A DNA stretch of 26,772 bases from DASWHR01 sp036398095 (lineage in GTDB: Bacteria; Actinomycetota; AC-67), in contig DASWHR010000038.1 in assembly GCA_036398095.1 (NCBI GenBank), positions 1-26,772 of the forward strand, written 5' to 3'. This document shows, piece after piece, positions 20,655 to 26,772 of this stretch. A program made the translations under genes and the position numbers. The notes under the pieces are model-generated. The model saw nothing but the letters and a program-made list of their open reading frames with translations. It was not told where the DNA came from and did no database searches. How positions within the stretch are numbered: position 1 is the first letter of the stretch; every line of letters begins with the position of its first letter.

Positions 20655-20683
20655 ATCATGACACAACCGGCCCGCCTGGGCAA
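20655..20683 (-). promoter_or_regulatory. leuA promoter
   Basis: On the minus strand TTGCCC (20683-20678) and CATGAT (20660-20655) are 17 bp apart. Each matches four of six consensus positions. The start would be at about 20648-20646, at or beside the leader-peptide ATG. It lies inside the 171-bp gap after serA, so leuA has its own transcript. Confidence 0.6.
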
Positions 20684-20705
20684 GCAACTTCTTGCGACCG
20701 GGAGA

Positions 20706-22277
20706 TCAGAGCACGACGACGACGGCGCTTTTTGCGCCCGAGCCCTCGGCGAGCTCGTCGAGCACCTCGGCCGGGATCTCCTGGTCAACCGACAACGCCA
20801 TGAGGGCCTCGCCGCCGCGCTCTTGCCGACCGACGCGCATGTCGGCGATGTTGATGCCGCGCTCCCCAAGGATGGTGCCGATCGCGCCGATCACGCCCGG
20901 CCGGTCGTCGTAGCGCAGGAAGCACATGACCGCACCGGGCGGCATCTCGAGCTGAAAGTCGTAGACACGAGTAATGCGCTCCTCGTTGCGCGTGCCGACG
21001 AGCGTGCCGGCGACGCCCACGCCGTCCTCGCCGCGGATCTCGATCACGTTGACGTAGTCGCGCGCGACGGCCGACTTCGTCTCGGAATACTCGACCCCGC
21101 GCTCGGTGGCGAGCAGCGGCGCGTTGACGAATGTCACCGGCTCGGTGACGACCGCGCCGAGCATGCCGCGCAGCGCCGACAACGTCAGCACCTTCGTGTC
21201 GTGGTCGGCGATCTGTCCGTTGAAGCGCAACTCGACCGAACCGACGTGGCCGCCCGACACCGACACGAACAGCCGCCCGAGCTTTTCAGTTAGGCCGATG
21301 AACGGCCGCACCGTGTCGCTGATCTCGCGGCCGGCGTCCACGTTGACGGCATATTGCGCAAGCTCGCCGCGAAGCGCCAACCGAACTTGCTCGGCGATGG
21401 TCACGCCCGCTTTCTCTTGCGCCTCTTCGGTCGATGCACCCAGGTGCGGGGTCAGCACGATGGCAGGCTCGGCGCGCGCCGGCATGTCCTCGGACGGCGG
21501 CTCGGACTCGTAGACGTCCAGCGCCGCGCCGCCGATCCGGCCTTCGCGCACCGCTTCGGCCAAAGCGGTCTCGTCGATCATCCCGCCGCGGCTTGCGTTA
21601 ACGATCCGCGCGTTCGGCTTCATCAGCGCCAGCTCGTGCGCCCCGATGAGCGACGCGGTCTCAGTCGTCTTCGGAAGATGCAGCGTGACGAAGTCGGCGC
21701 GTGACAACGCGTCTTCGAGCGTGTCCACAACCTCGACGCCCATCTGCGCGGCGCGCTGCCGCGCGACGTAGGGGTCGAACGCGATGACTTTCATGCCGAA
21801 TGCCAGCGCCCGTTGCGCGACCAGCGTGCCGATCCGGCCGAGGCCCAGGATCGCGAGCGTCTTGCCGTGCAACTCGACGCCTTCGAAGCGCGACCGTTCC
21901 CATTTGCCGGCCCGCATCGACGCGTCGGCGCGCGGAATGTTGCGCGCCTGCGACAGCATCAGTGCGATGGTGTGTTCGGCCGCCGAGATCACGTTCGAGG
22001 TCGGCGCATTCACCACGACAATGCCGGCCTTGGTCGCGGCCTCCACGTCCACGTTGTCCAGACCGATGCCGGCCCGGCCGATCACCTTCAAGGTCGGCGC
22101 GAGCCCGATCAGCTCGGCGTCGGCTTGCGTCGCCGACCGGACGATCAGCGCGTCGTAGTCGCCGATGACCGACAGCAGTTCGTCGCGGGTCAGGTCAGTT
22201 CGGACGTCGACATCGAACTCGGCTTGGAGCAGCTCGATGCCGGCCCCCGCGATCTTTTCGGCGACGAGAACCTTCAT
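20706..22277 (-). CDS. serA: D-3-phosphoglycerate dehydrogenase (long form with ASB and ACT domains)
   Basis: Oxidises 3-phosphoglycerate to 3-phosphohydroxypyruvate, first step of serine synthesis. The 523-aa protein has the substrate domain (1-98 and about 285-310), the NAD-binding domain with LGLGRIG (145-150 for the Gly motif), and catalytic Arg230 (NASRGG), Glu259 (ESEP) and His278 (PHLGAS). Residues about 315-445 match the allosteric substrate-binding domain and 450-523 the ACT domain (CFLRYDDRPGVIGAIGTILGERGINIADMRVGR), so serine feedback is expected, as in mycobacterial SerA. ATG 22277 is chosen since MKVLVAEKI is the family N-terminus and it overlaps the aminotransferase stop as ATGA. 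It is the second gene of a serine operon. Confidence 0.96.
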   Translation of the reverse strand: MKVLVAEKIAGAGIELLQAEFDVDVRTDLTRDELLSVIGDYDALIVRSATQADAELIGLAPTLKVIGRAGIGLDNVDVEAATKAGIVVVNAPTSNVISAAEHTIALMLSQARNIPRADASMRAGKWERSRFEGVELHGKTLAILGLGRIGTLVAQRALAFGMKVIAFDPYVARQRAAQMGVEVVDTLEDALSRADFVTLHLPKTTETASLIGAHELALMKPNARIVNASRGGMIDETALAEAVREGRIGGAALDVYESEPPSEDMPARAEPAIVLTPHLGASTEEAQEKAGVTIAEQVRLALRGELAQYAVNVDAGREISDTVRPFIGLTEKLGRLFVSVSGGHVGSVELRFNGQIADHDTKVLTLSALRGMLGAVVTEPVTFVNAPLLATERGVEYSETKSAVARDYVNVIEIRGEDGVGVAGTLVGTRNEERITRVYDFQLEMPPGAVMCFLRYDDRPGVIGAIGTILGERGINIADMRVGRQERGGEALMALSVDQEIPAEVLDELAEGSGAKSAVVVVL

Positions 22278-23422
22278 CCGGCTTGCGCGAACACATCTTG
22301 GGCGGCGGCGACGCCGGCGCCTTGTTTGACCGGATAGCCGAGCTCGTCGAGGACCATCTCGAGCGCCGCGACGGCCTGCAGCACGTCGGCCCGCTCGAAG
22401 TAGCCGAGATGACCGATGCGGAAGACCTTGCCCTTCCACTGCCCCTGGCCGGGTGCGAACACGATCCCGAATTTCGCGCGCAGCAACTTCGTGATCGCCG
22501 AGCCGTCGATGCCTTCGGGCGCGCGGATGGTGGTGACGCAGACCGCGCGCTCTTGGTCCTCGCCGACCAACTCGAGTCCGAGCGCCTGCACGGCCGCCTT
22601 GACCGCACGCGCGAGTGTGCGGTGCCGTTCGAAGCAGTTCTCGATCCCCTCTTCGCGAAGCAGCTTGATTGCGGCCTGCAGGCCGAGGAACAGCGAGACG
22701 GCCGGCGTGTACGGCGATTCCGGGTCGGGCAGATCGTGGGATTTCTTGACCGGGCCCCAGTCGAAGTAGAACTTCGGCAGCGTCGATGTCTTATACGCGT
22801 CCCACGCTTTCGGCGAGACGGCAACGAAGCCGATGCCGGGCGACATCATCAGCGCCTTCTGCACGCCGCCGGCGGCGACGTCGATCCCCCACTCATCCAC
22901 CTTCAGCGGCGAGGCGCCGAGGCCGCTGACGGTGTCCACGATGAACAGCGCGGGATGATCCTTGACCACCTTGCTGATCGCTTCGATGTCGTTGACCACG
23001 CCGGTCGAGGTTTCGCTGTGCTGGATCAGCACGCCCTTGGTGTCGGGCGTGAGGGCGGCCGCGACATCGGCGGCCTTGGCGGTCTTGCCCCACTCGTAGT
23101 CGATCACCGTCACGTCGAGCCCGTAGGTCTTGCAGATAGTTTGGAAGCGCTCGCCGAAATTGCCGACAGACACGACCAGCACCTTGTCCCCGGGACTGAA
23201 GCAGTTCACGACCGCCGACTCCATCGCACCCGACCCCGACGTCGTGAAGGTCAAGATGTCGTTGCGCGTCTGCATGATCCACTGCAGCCCTTCGATGCAG
23301 TCGCGAAGGACGGCGCCGAATCCGGGGCCGCGGTGGTAGACGATGGGCGAAGCCTGGGCCAGCAGCACTTCGGCGGGGACCGGCGTGGGACCGGGCGTCA
23401 TCAAGATCTCGGGCTTGCGCAC
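22274..23422 (-). CDS. Class V aminotransferase (alanine-glyoxylate/serine-pyruvate type; probable phosphoserine transaminase)
   Basis: A 382-aa PLP enzyme of the class V, SgaA/PucG-like group: MTPGPTPVPAEVLLA (8-22), the phosphate-loop TSGSGAMESAVVN (61-73), HSETSTG (135-141), VDTVSGLGASPLKVDEWGID (162-181) and the PLP lysine in GGVQKAL (Lys189). C-terminal FRIGHLGYFERADVLQAVAALE is also typical. Its gene overlaps serA by four bases (ATGA), so the two proteins are made together. No serC-type gene is present in the window. The likely job is transamination of 3-phosphohydroxypyruvate from SerA; such a role is known for a methanococcal class V enzyme (MJ0959). Alanine-glyoxylate or serine-pyruvate transamination is the alternative. 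Start GTG 23422 has GAGGTG eight bases upstream. Confidence 0.9.
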   Translation of the reverse strand: MRKPEILMTPGPTPVPAEVLLAQASPIVYHRGPGFGAVLRDCIEGLQWIMQTRNDILTFTTSGSGAMESAVVNCFSPGDKVLVVSVGNFGERFQTICKTYGLDVTVIDYEWGKTAKAADVAAALTPDTKGVLIQHSETSTGVVNDIEAISKVVKDHPALFIVDTVSGLGASPLKVDEWGIDVAAGGVQKALMMSPGIGFVAVSPKAWDAYKTSTLPKFYFDWGPVKKSHDLPDPESPYTPAVSLFLGLQAAIKLLREEGIENCFERHRTLARAVKAAVQALGLELVGEDQERAVCVTTIRAPEGIDGSAITKLLRAKFGIVFAPGQGQWKGKVFRIGHLGYFERADVLQAVAALEMVLDELGYPVKQGAGVAAAQDVFAQAG

Positions 23423-23463
23423 GCGCGAAACACCTCATTTCGATTCGATCGGGCTCGCAAGCC

Positions 23464-23492
23464 ATTCTAGGGCGCGGCGGGCAGGATGCCGA
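23464..23492 (-). promoter_or_regulatory. Promoter of the aminotransferase-serA operon
   Basis: On the minus strand TCGGCA (23492-23487) and TAGAAT (23469-23464) are 17 bp apart; the -10 matches five of six consensus positions. The start would be near 23457, giving a leader of about 35 nt with the GAGGTG ribosome site. No leader ORF or riboswitch-like structure is seen. Confidence 0.6.
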
Positions 23493-23516
23493 ATCGAATT
23501 ATCGGGCGGAGACGCG

Positions 23517-24317
23517 TCAGCCGATCTGGAACGAGACCGGCTCGGAGGATCCTCCGTTCGCGCCGGCCCACACGGCGTGCATGAAGTAGCGGCCCACAGG
23601 CAGGTACGCGGGCGACTCGCCGTTCCGGGCGCATCCGAGGCCGTCCCAGGTGATCTCGAACGACGCTTCCTCGCCGTCGGCGTAGGAGCGCCGCACGAGC
23701 TCCTGCGTGAAGACGCCACTCGAGCGATACGACCACGCCCCGAGACCGTCTGTGGTCGTGATGATGAAGTCGGCTCGGGGATTGCCCTCTTCGTTGGTGA
23801 CGGGTGCGCCTGTGCCGTTGCGAAATGTTGCCCGAAACATGATCGACTCGCCGCGCCGAGCCTGCCGGGGCTCCGCCAGCGCGGTGACCGAAACTCCCTG
23901 GGGGGGAGGATCGGCTGCGAGAACCGGTTGCGTGCAAGCCGGCTCGACGGGCGCCGAAGAAGGATCAGACGGAGGGGTCCGATCAGAGACCGGTGGTTCG
24001 AAGGACGGACGAGTCGTGGGCCCTTCATCGAGATGCGCTTTCGGGAGGCCAGATCGGTCTTCGCCTGGCGATTCGCTCAATGGAGTCGATTGCCCTTGAG
24101 CCGGACGGAGCAACCCGGCATCCCGGCTGGGAAGAACCTGCGCGAACAAAGCGACGGTCGCCGCGATCGAGACGGCCATGCCGAGGCCGGCGGCGGCGGG
24201 GCGTATCCGCATGCCGCGTCGCGCGTCGGCACGCGACGGCAGCAGGGGCACGTTCCCGGACTCCAGCTCGGATTCCAGCGCCCGTAGGCGACGTCGAAGA
24301 TCGTCGTCGGATGGCAT
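23517..24317 (-). CDS. Single-pass membrane protein with extracytoplasmic BsuPI-like domain (possible anti-sigma partner)
   Basis: A 266-aa protein. Residues 1-40 are a short charged cytoplasmic segment (DDDLRRRLRALESELES), 41-62 a single membrane helix (AAAGLGMAVSIAATVALFAQVL), 63-140 a Pro/Ser-rich linker and about 141-266 an Ig-like domain resembling the BsuPI/intracellular-proteinase-inhibitor fold (VSVTALAEPRQARRGESIMFRATFRNGTGAPV ... LPVGRYFMHAVWAG). Cys128 and a Cys near residue 231 lie outside the cell. Its gene follows an ECF sigma factor by 33 bp on the same strand, the usual place for an anti-sigma factor, though no zinc-type anti-sigma domain is present and the cytoplasmic part is very short. 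Anti-sigma function is inferred from context only. ATG 24317 lacks a strong ribosome site. Confidence 0.72.
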   Translation of the reverse strand: MPSDDDLRRRLRALESELESGNVPLLPSRADARRGMRIRPAAAGLGMAVSIAATVALFAQVLPSRDAGLLRPAQGQSTPLSESPGEDRSGLPKAHLDEGPTTRPSFEPPVSDRTPPSDPSSAPVEPACTQPVLAADPPPQGVSVTALAEPRQARRGESIMFRATFRNGTGAPVTNEEGNPRADFIITTTDGLGAWSYRSSGVFTQELVRRSYADGEEASFEITWDGLGCARNGESPAYLPVGRYFMHAVWAGANGGSSEPVSFQIG

Positions 24318-24350
24318 CGTCGATAAAGAGTCCCCGGGGGGCGGGCCGGG

Positions 24351-24833
24351 TTAGTCGCCCAGAAGATCCCTGAGTCGCTCCCGGGCCTGGGCAAGGTGAG
24401 CCTTGACCGTCCCGGCCGCGATCCCGAGCGTCTGGGCGATCTGCTCCTCGCTCTGGTCGTGGATGTAGCGAAGCACGATTACGGCGCGTTGACGGGGCGG
24501 CAGGCGGCGAAGCGCTCGCAGCATGTCGTCGCTCGGCTGGCCGGTCGCCGGCACCGGCGGCGGCTGCACGAACAACCGAGCGAGCGCCTTGAGTTCGGCG
24601 AGCGCGCGGCGGCGTCGGCGTGTGGCTTCGCGCACGATCGTCGTCCGCAGCCACACATGCACGGTCGCGGCGGTAAGAACCTGCGGCGGGGATCGCAAGA
24701 AAGAACTCATCGCCGCTTGCACCAGATCATCGGCTTCGAAGCCGTTGCGTGTGAGCATCAAGGCGAGCGACCGCGCCCACGGATATGCGTCCAGCAGCAG
24801 CGCCTCCAGGGCCGCACGATCCGGGGCCTCCAT
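24351..24833 (-). CDS. ECF (SigE-type) RNA polymerase sigma factor
   Basis: A 160-aa sigma-70 family protein with only regions 2 and 4. Region 2 spans about 8-70 (LLLDAYPWARSLALMLTRNGFEADDLVQAAMSSFLRSP ... VHVWLRTTIVREATRRRRR); region 4 about 105-158 (LRRLPPRQRAVIVLRYIHDQSEEQIAQTLGIAAGTVKAHLAQARERLRDLL), with the helix-turn-helix at the end. The open frame continues upstream, but ATG 24833 is the natural start: a TATCGT -10 ends eight bases before it, so the message is probably leaderless. It heads a two-gene unit with the membrane protein and is divergent from the DUF362 gene. Likely controls a small surface or redox regulon; targets cannot be named. Confidence 0.88.
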   Translation of the reverse strand: MEAPDRAALEALLLDAYPWARSLALMLTRNGFEADDLVQAAMSSFLRSPPQVLTAATVHVWLRTTIVREATRRRRRALAELKALARLFVQPPPVPATGQPSDDMLRALRRLPPRQRAVIVLRYIHDQSEEQIAQTLGIAAGTVKAHLAQARERLRDLLGD

Positions 24834-24841
24834 GGGCCGCA

Positions 24842-24847
24842 ACGATA
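24842..24847 (-). promoter_or_regulatory. Candidate -10 of the sigma factor gene
   Basis: TATCGT on the minus strand ends eight bases before the sigma ATG. No Shine-Dalgarno lies between, and no convincing -35 or ECF-type box is recognisable upstream. Confidence 0.4.
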
Positions 24848-24898
24848 CTCGCGCGACCGGGGGGACCGACGCAGCCGCGGCGGATGACGATGCAGTGC

Positions 24899-24904
24899 TA
24901 CCGT
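24899..24904 (+). promoter_or_regulatory. Candidate -10 of the DUF362 gene
   Basis: TACCGT ends eight bases before ATG 24913; the intervening bases are pyrimidines (TCTCCCCC), so no Shine-Dalgarno is possible there. No -35 is evident. Confidence 0.4.
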
Positions 24905-24912
24905 TCTCCCCC

Positions 24913-25821
24913 ATGACACGACCCGTCGTCTCTATCGCGCAGAGCGACCGCATCGAAGCGGCCGTGGACGACGCGCTGTCGCCGCTGGACCTGGACGCGA
25001 CGGTCCGCGGAAGGTTGGTCGCAGTCAAGCCGAACGAAACCTGGGCGACGAAGGACGATGCGACCGGTGTGACCCAGCCCGACACGCTGCGCGCCGTCAT
25101 CCGCCACCTGAAACGCTTCGAGCCGCGGCATCTCGTGGTGAGCGGAGGGGCGGGCGCGGGCGACACCGAACATGTCATGCGCGACTCGGGCATGATGCAC
25201 GTGGTCGAAGAAGAAAGCGTCGAGTTTTTCGACCACAATCGCGCGCCCTTCGTGTCGGTGGACCTGACCTATGCGCCGGACGCGGACGTGGACGGACCGC
25301 AAACAGCGGTGATGGTGAACCCGCGCGTACTCGAATACGAGCTGCTCGTGTCCCTCGCGCAGATCAAGATGCACGAGACCGCCACCGTGACGCTGGCGCT
25401 GAAGAACATCGCGATGTCGTTTCCCGCCGCCGACCATTACGGGCATCCGCGTCACACGCGCGAGCACGACAACTGCTTCTTCGACGACATGCATTCGTTC
25501 ATCGCGGCAATGGCCAAACGCTTTCCGATCGGCCTGGCGATTCTGGCCGGCCACCCGGCCATGGTCGGGACGGGACCTCTGGGGGGGCACACCGTCGAGA
25601 CCGGACTGGTCGTCGCGTCCACCGACCCGCTCGCGGCGGATCTCGCCGGCGCTCGCTTGCTCGGATTCCGCAAGCAAGGAGTACGGCATCTGTGGGAGGC
25701 CGCGCGCCTTGGGATTGGAGCCGAAGAGATATCGGACGCATCGTTCCCGGGCCTTTCGCTCGAGCAAGCGGTCGCTGCGTTCACCGCCGCCGTCTACGGC
25801 TCGCGGATCACGCCGAAGTGA
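24913..25821 (+). CDS. DUF362 domain-containing protein
   Basis: A 302-aa protein of the DUF362 family, without the ferredoxin-type extension that many members have. Recognisable segments are VAVKPNETW (35-43; VKPN is the family start motif), HLVVSGGAGAGDTEHVMRDSGM, LLVSLAQIKMHETATVTLALKNIAMSFP (the K-x-H-x-x-x-x-x-T-x-x-KN core) and GGHTVETGLVVASTDPLAADLAGARLLGF near the C-terminus. No signal peptide or membrane helix is visible, so it is probably cytosolic. The biochemical role of the family is poorly known. It is divergent from the sigma factor and 53 bp upstream of the cupredoxin lipoprotein. The start is likely leaderless. Confidence 0.85.
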   Translation: MTRPVVSIAQSDRIEAAVDDALSPLDLDATVRGRLVAVKPNETWATKDDATGVTQPDTLRAVIRHLKRFEPRHLVVSGGAGAGDTEHVMRDSGMMHVVEEESVEFFDHNRAPFVSVDLTYAPDADVDGPQTAVMVNPRVLEYELLVSLAQIKMHETATVTLALKNIAMSFPAADHYGHPRHTREHDNCFFDDMHSFIAAMAKRFPIGLAILAGHPAMVGTGPLGGHTVETGLVVASTDPLAADLAGARLLGFRKQGVRHLWEAARLGIGAEEISDASFPGLSLEQAVAAFTAAVYGSRITPK

Positions 25822-25874
25822 TACGGTCTGCGCGTGCGCGGCCGACCGGAAGCCGCGAATGACAAGGAGATTCC

Positions 25875-26714
25875 ATGCGCAAGCTATTCGTCCTGGCCAC
25901 CGTCGCAGCGCTCACGCTGAGCGCGTGCGCCAAGACGAACGCGGTGAAAGATCCCGACGAGGGATCCGCGAACACCGTCAGCGTCAAAGCCCACGAGTAC
26001 ATGTTCGATGTCTCGGGCACGGCGAAGACCGGACAGGTTTCGTTCGCGTTCAGCAACACCGGCAAGGAACTCCACCACGCCATCCTCGGCCGCATCGACG
26101 AGGGCAAGACCCTCGCCGACGTCAAAGCCGAGATCGACAAGCAGGAGGAAGGGCCGCCGCCGGAATGGTTCCACGACGAGCCGATCGACTCGAACGTGAT
26201 CGCGCCCGGCCGGTCGGCCACGATCAGCTTCCCGCTGACCGACGCGGGAACCTACGTGCTGCTGTGCTTCATGCCGTCGGCGGACGGAACCCCGCACGTG
26301 TCCAAGGGCATGTACACGAGCTTCGAGGTCGAAGGAGCCGGCGACGCCAAGGCACCGACGGCCGATGCGACCGTTCAGATGACCGAGTACGCGTTCACCG
26401 CGCCGAAGGTGGACGCGGGCACCGTCACGCTGGAGTTCAAGAACACCGGAAAGGAGAACCACGAGTTCATCGTGGTCAAGTTCGCCGAAGGCAAGACCAG
26501 CGCCGACGTGGACGCCTGGTTCGAGGGCGGCCTGCAGGGCGAGCCACCCGCGCAGTTCTACGGCGGATCGCACGACTTCGAACCCGGCCTCTCCGTGTTC
26601 TTCACGGTCGACTTGGATCCGGGGACCTACACCTTGGTGTGCGGCGTCGAAACCGACGACGGCAAGAACCACGCCGACGATCTCGGGATGATGACCGAGT
26701 TCACCGTCGCGTAG
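25875..26714 (+). CDS. Lipoprotein with two cupredoxin-like domains
   Basis: A 279-aa exported lipoprotein. MRKLFVLATVAALTLSAC is a lipoprotein signal with lipobox LSAC (Cys18). Two similar domains follow (about 35-152 and 163-279), each starting VxxxEYxF and each with the four-residue set of a type-1 copper site: His67 or His68, Cys131, His141, Met146 in the first, His196, Cys256, His266 and Met272 or Met273 in the second. The Cys-to-His spacing (nine residues between) is much longer than in plastocyanin, so copper binding is plausible but unproved. The repeated motif EGKT-ADV in both halves shows an internal duplication. AAGGAG lies just before the ATG. It may share regulation with the upstream DUF362 gene; a role in electron transfer or metal handling is inferred. 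Confidence 0.82.
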   Translation: MRKLFVLATVAALTLSACAKTNAVKDPDEGSANTVSVKAHEYMFDVSGTAKTGQVSFAFSNTGKELHHAILGRIDEGKTLADVKAEIDKQEEGPPPEWFHDEPIDSNVIAPGRSATISFPLTDAGTYVLLCFMPSADGTPHVSKGMYTSFEVEGAGDAKAPTADATVQMTEYAFTAPKVDAGTVTLEFKNTGKENHEFIVVKFAEGKTSADVDAWFEGGLQGEPPAQFYGGSHDFEPGLSVFFTVDLDPGTYTLVCGVETDDGKNHADDLGMMTEFTVA

Positions 26715-26733
26715 CGCACATCGCCGAAACGTC

Positions 26734-26760
26734 GCGGCCGGGAGCATCGCTCCCGGCCGC
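26734..26760. terminator. Terminator hairpin after the cupredoxin lipoprotein
   Basis: GCGGCCGGGAGC (26734-26745) and GCTCCCGGCCGC (26749-26760) form a perfect 12-bp stem with a 3-nt loop, 19 bases after the lipoprotein stop. Only TT follows, so it lacks a long T-run; the GC-rich type is common in actinobacteria. Confidence 0.75.
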
Positions 26761-26772
26761 TTCCCGTTGAGA

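Noticed and set aside
20531..20659. A 42-codon ORF starting MIEPDERQPASS that reads through the leuA leader and ends overlapping the leuA ATG
   Set aside because: Its start codon lies inside the proposed -10 element, it has no ribosome site, and it crosses the terminator stem. The Leu-rich nine-codon ORF in another frame explains the region better. The ATGA overlap with leuA is noted but is probably chance.

Overview
The window looks like chromosomal DNA of a GC-rich actinobacterium (Actinomycetota), probably from a lineage outside the well-studied mycobacteria and streptomycetes. The reasons are an HU protein with a long Lys/Ala-rich tail, a coenzyme F420 gene (cofC), a mycothiol-type DinB/maleylpyruvate-isomerase protein, an Eis-like acetyltransferase, a SigE-type ECF sigma factor, and several genes that look leaderless. 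From memory, the set gpsA, cofC, hup, leuCD, gltX with its tRNAs, an FAH-family gene, leuB and serA is also clustered in Mycobacterium tuberculosis (about Rv2982c-Rv2996c). I read the window as a rearranged and expanded form of that old neighbourhood. No transposase, phage gene or CRISPR array was seen. No gap between genes exceeds 300 bp; the longest (about 170-190 bp) are at 5338-5524, 16402-16584, 20535-20705 and 3472-3639, and each is described below.

Layout. 1-2987: phospholipid genes gpsA (cut by the window edge) and plsC on the minus strand, divergent from cofC, a cold-shock-like protein and an alpha/beta hydrolase. 3046-5337: hup, an Eis-like acetyltransferase and a small secreted protein, all minus. 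5525-12415: a long, tightly packed minus-strand run reading MDMPI/DinB-like gene, leuB, ilvE, cimA, FAH-family gene, gltX, then tRNA-Gln(CTG) and tRNA-Glu(CTC). Divergent from it, 12541-15952: XRE-cupin regulator, leuC, leuD and a VOC-family gene. 16012-18981: a SnoaL-like protein divergent from a membrane GGDEF-EAL protein, with a perfect 18-bp palindrome between them. 18996-23422, minus: leuA behind a transcription attenuator, and a separate two-gene unit of class V aminotransferase plus serA. 23517-26760: a sigma factor with a membrane partner, divergent from a DUF362 protein and a tandem cupredoxin lipoprotein.

How the genes fit together. LeuA, LeuCD, LeuB and IlvE form the leucine branch. 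CimA supplies citramalate, which the same LeuCD and LeuB can process to 2-oxobutyrate for isoleucine. SerA with the class V aminotransferase probably makes phosphoserine. GltX lies directly upstream of a tRNA-Glu and a tRNA-Gln that a non-discriminating GluRS would charge.

The strongest finding is upstream of leuA. A nine-codon ORF (Met-Asn-Gly-Ser-Leu-Leu-Leu-Leu-stop) is followed by a 10-bp pause hairpin, an antiterminator pairing, and a mutually exclusive 8-bp terminator with a six-T tail. This has every element of a ribosome-mediated leucine attenuator. A candidate promoter would start transcription at or within about 2 nt of the leader ATG, so the leader peptide itself may be translated from a leaderless mRNA.
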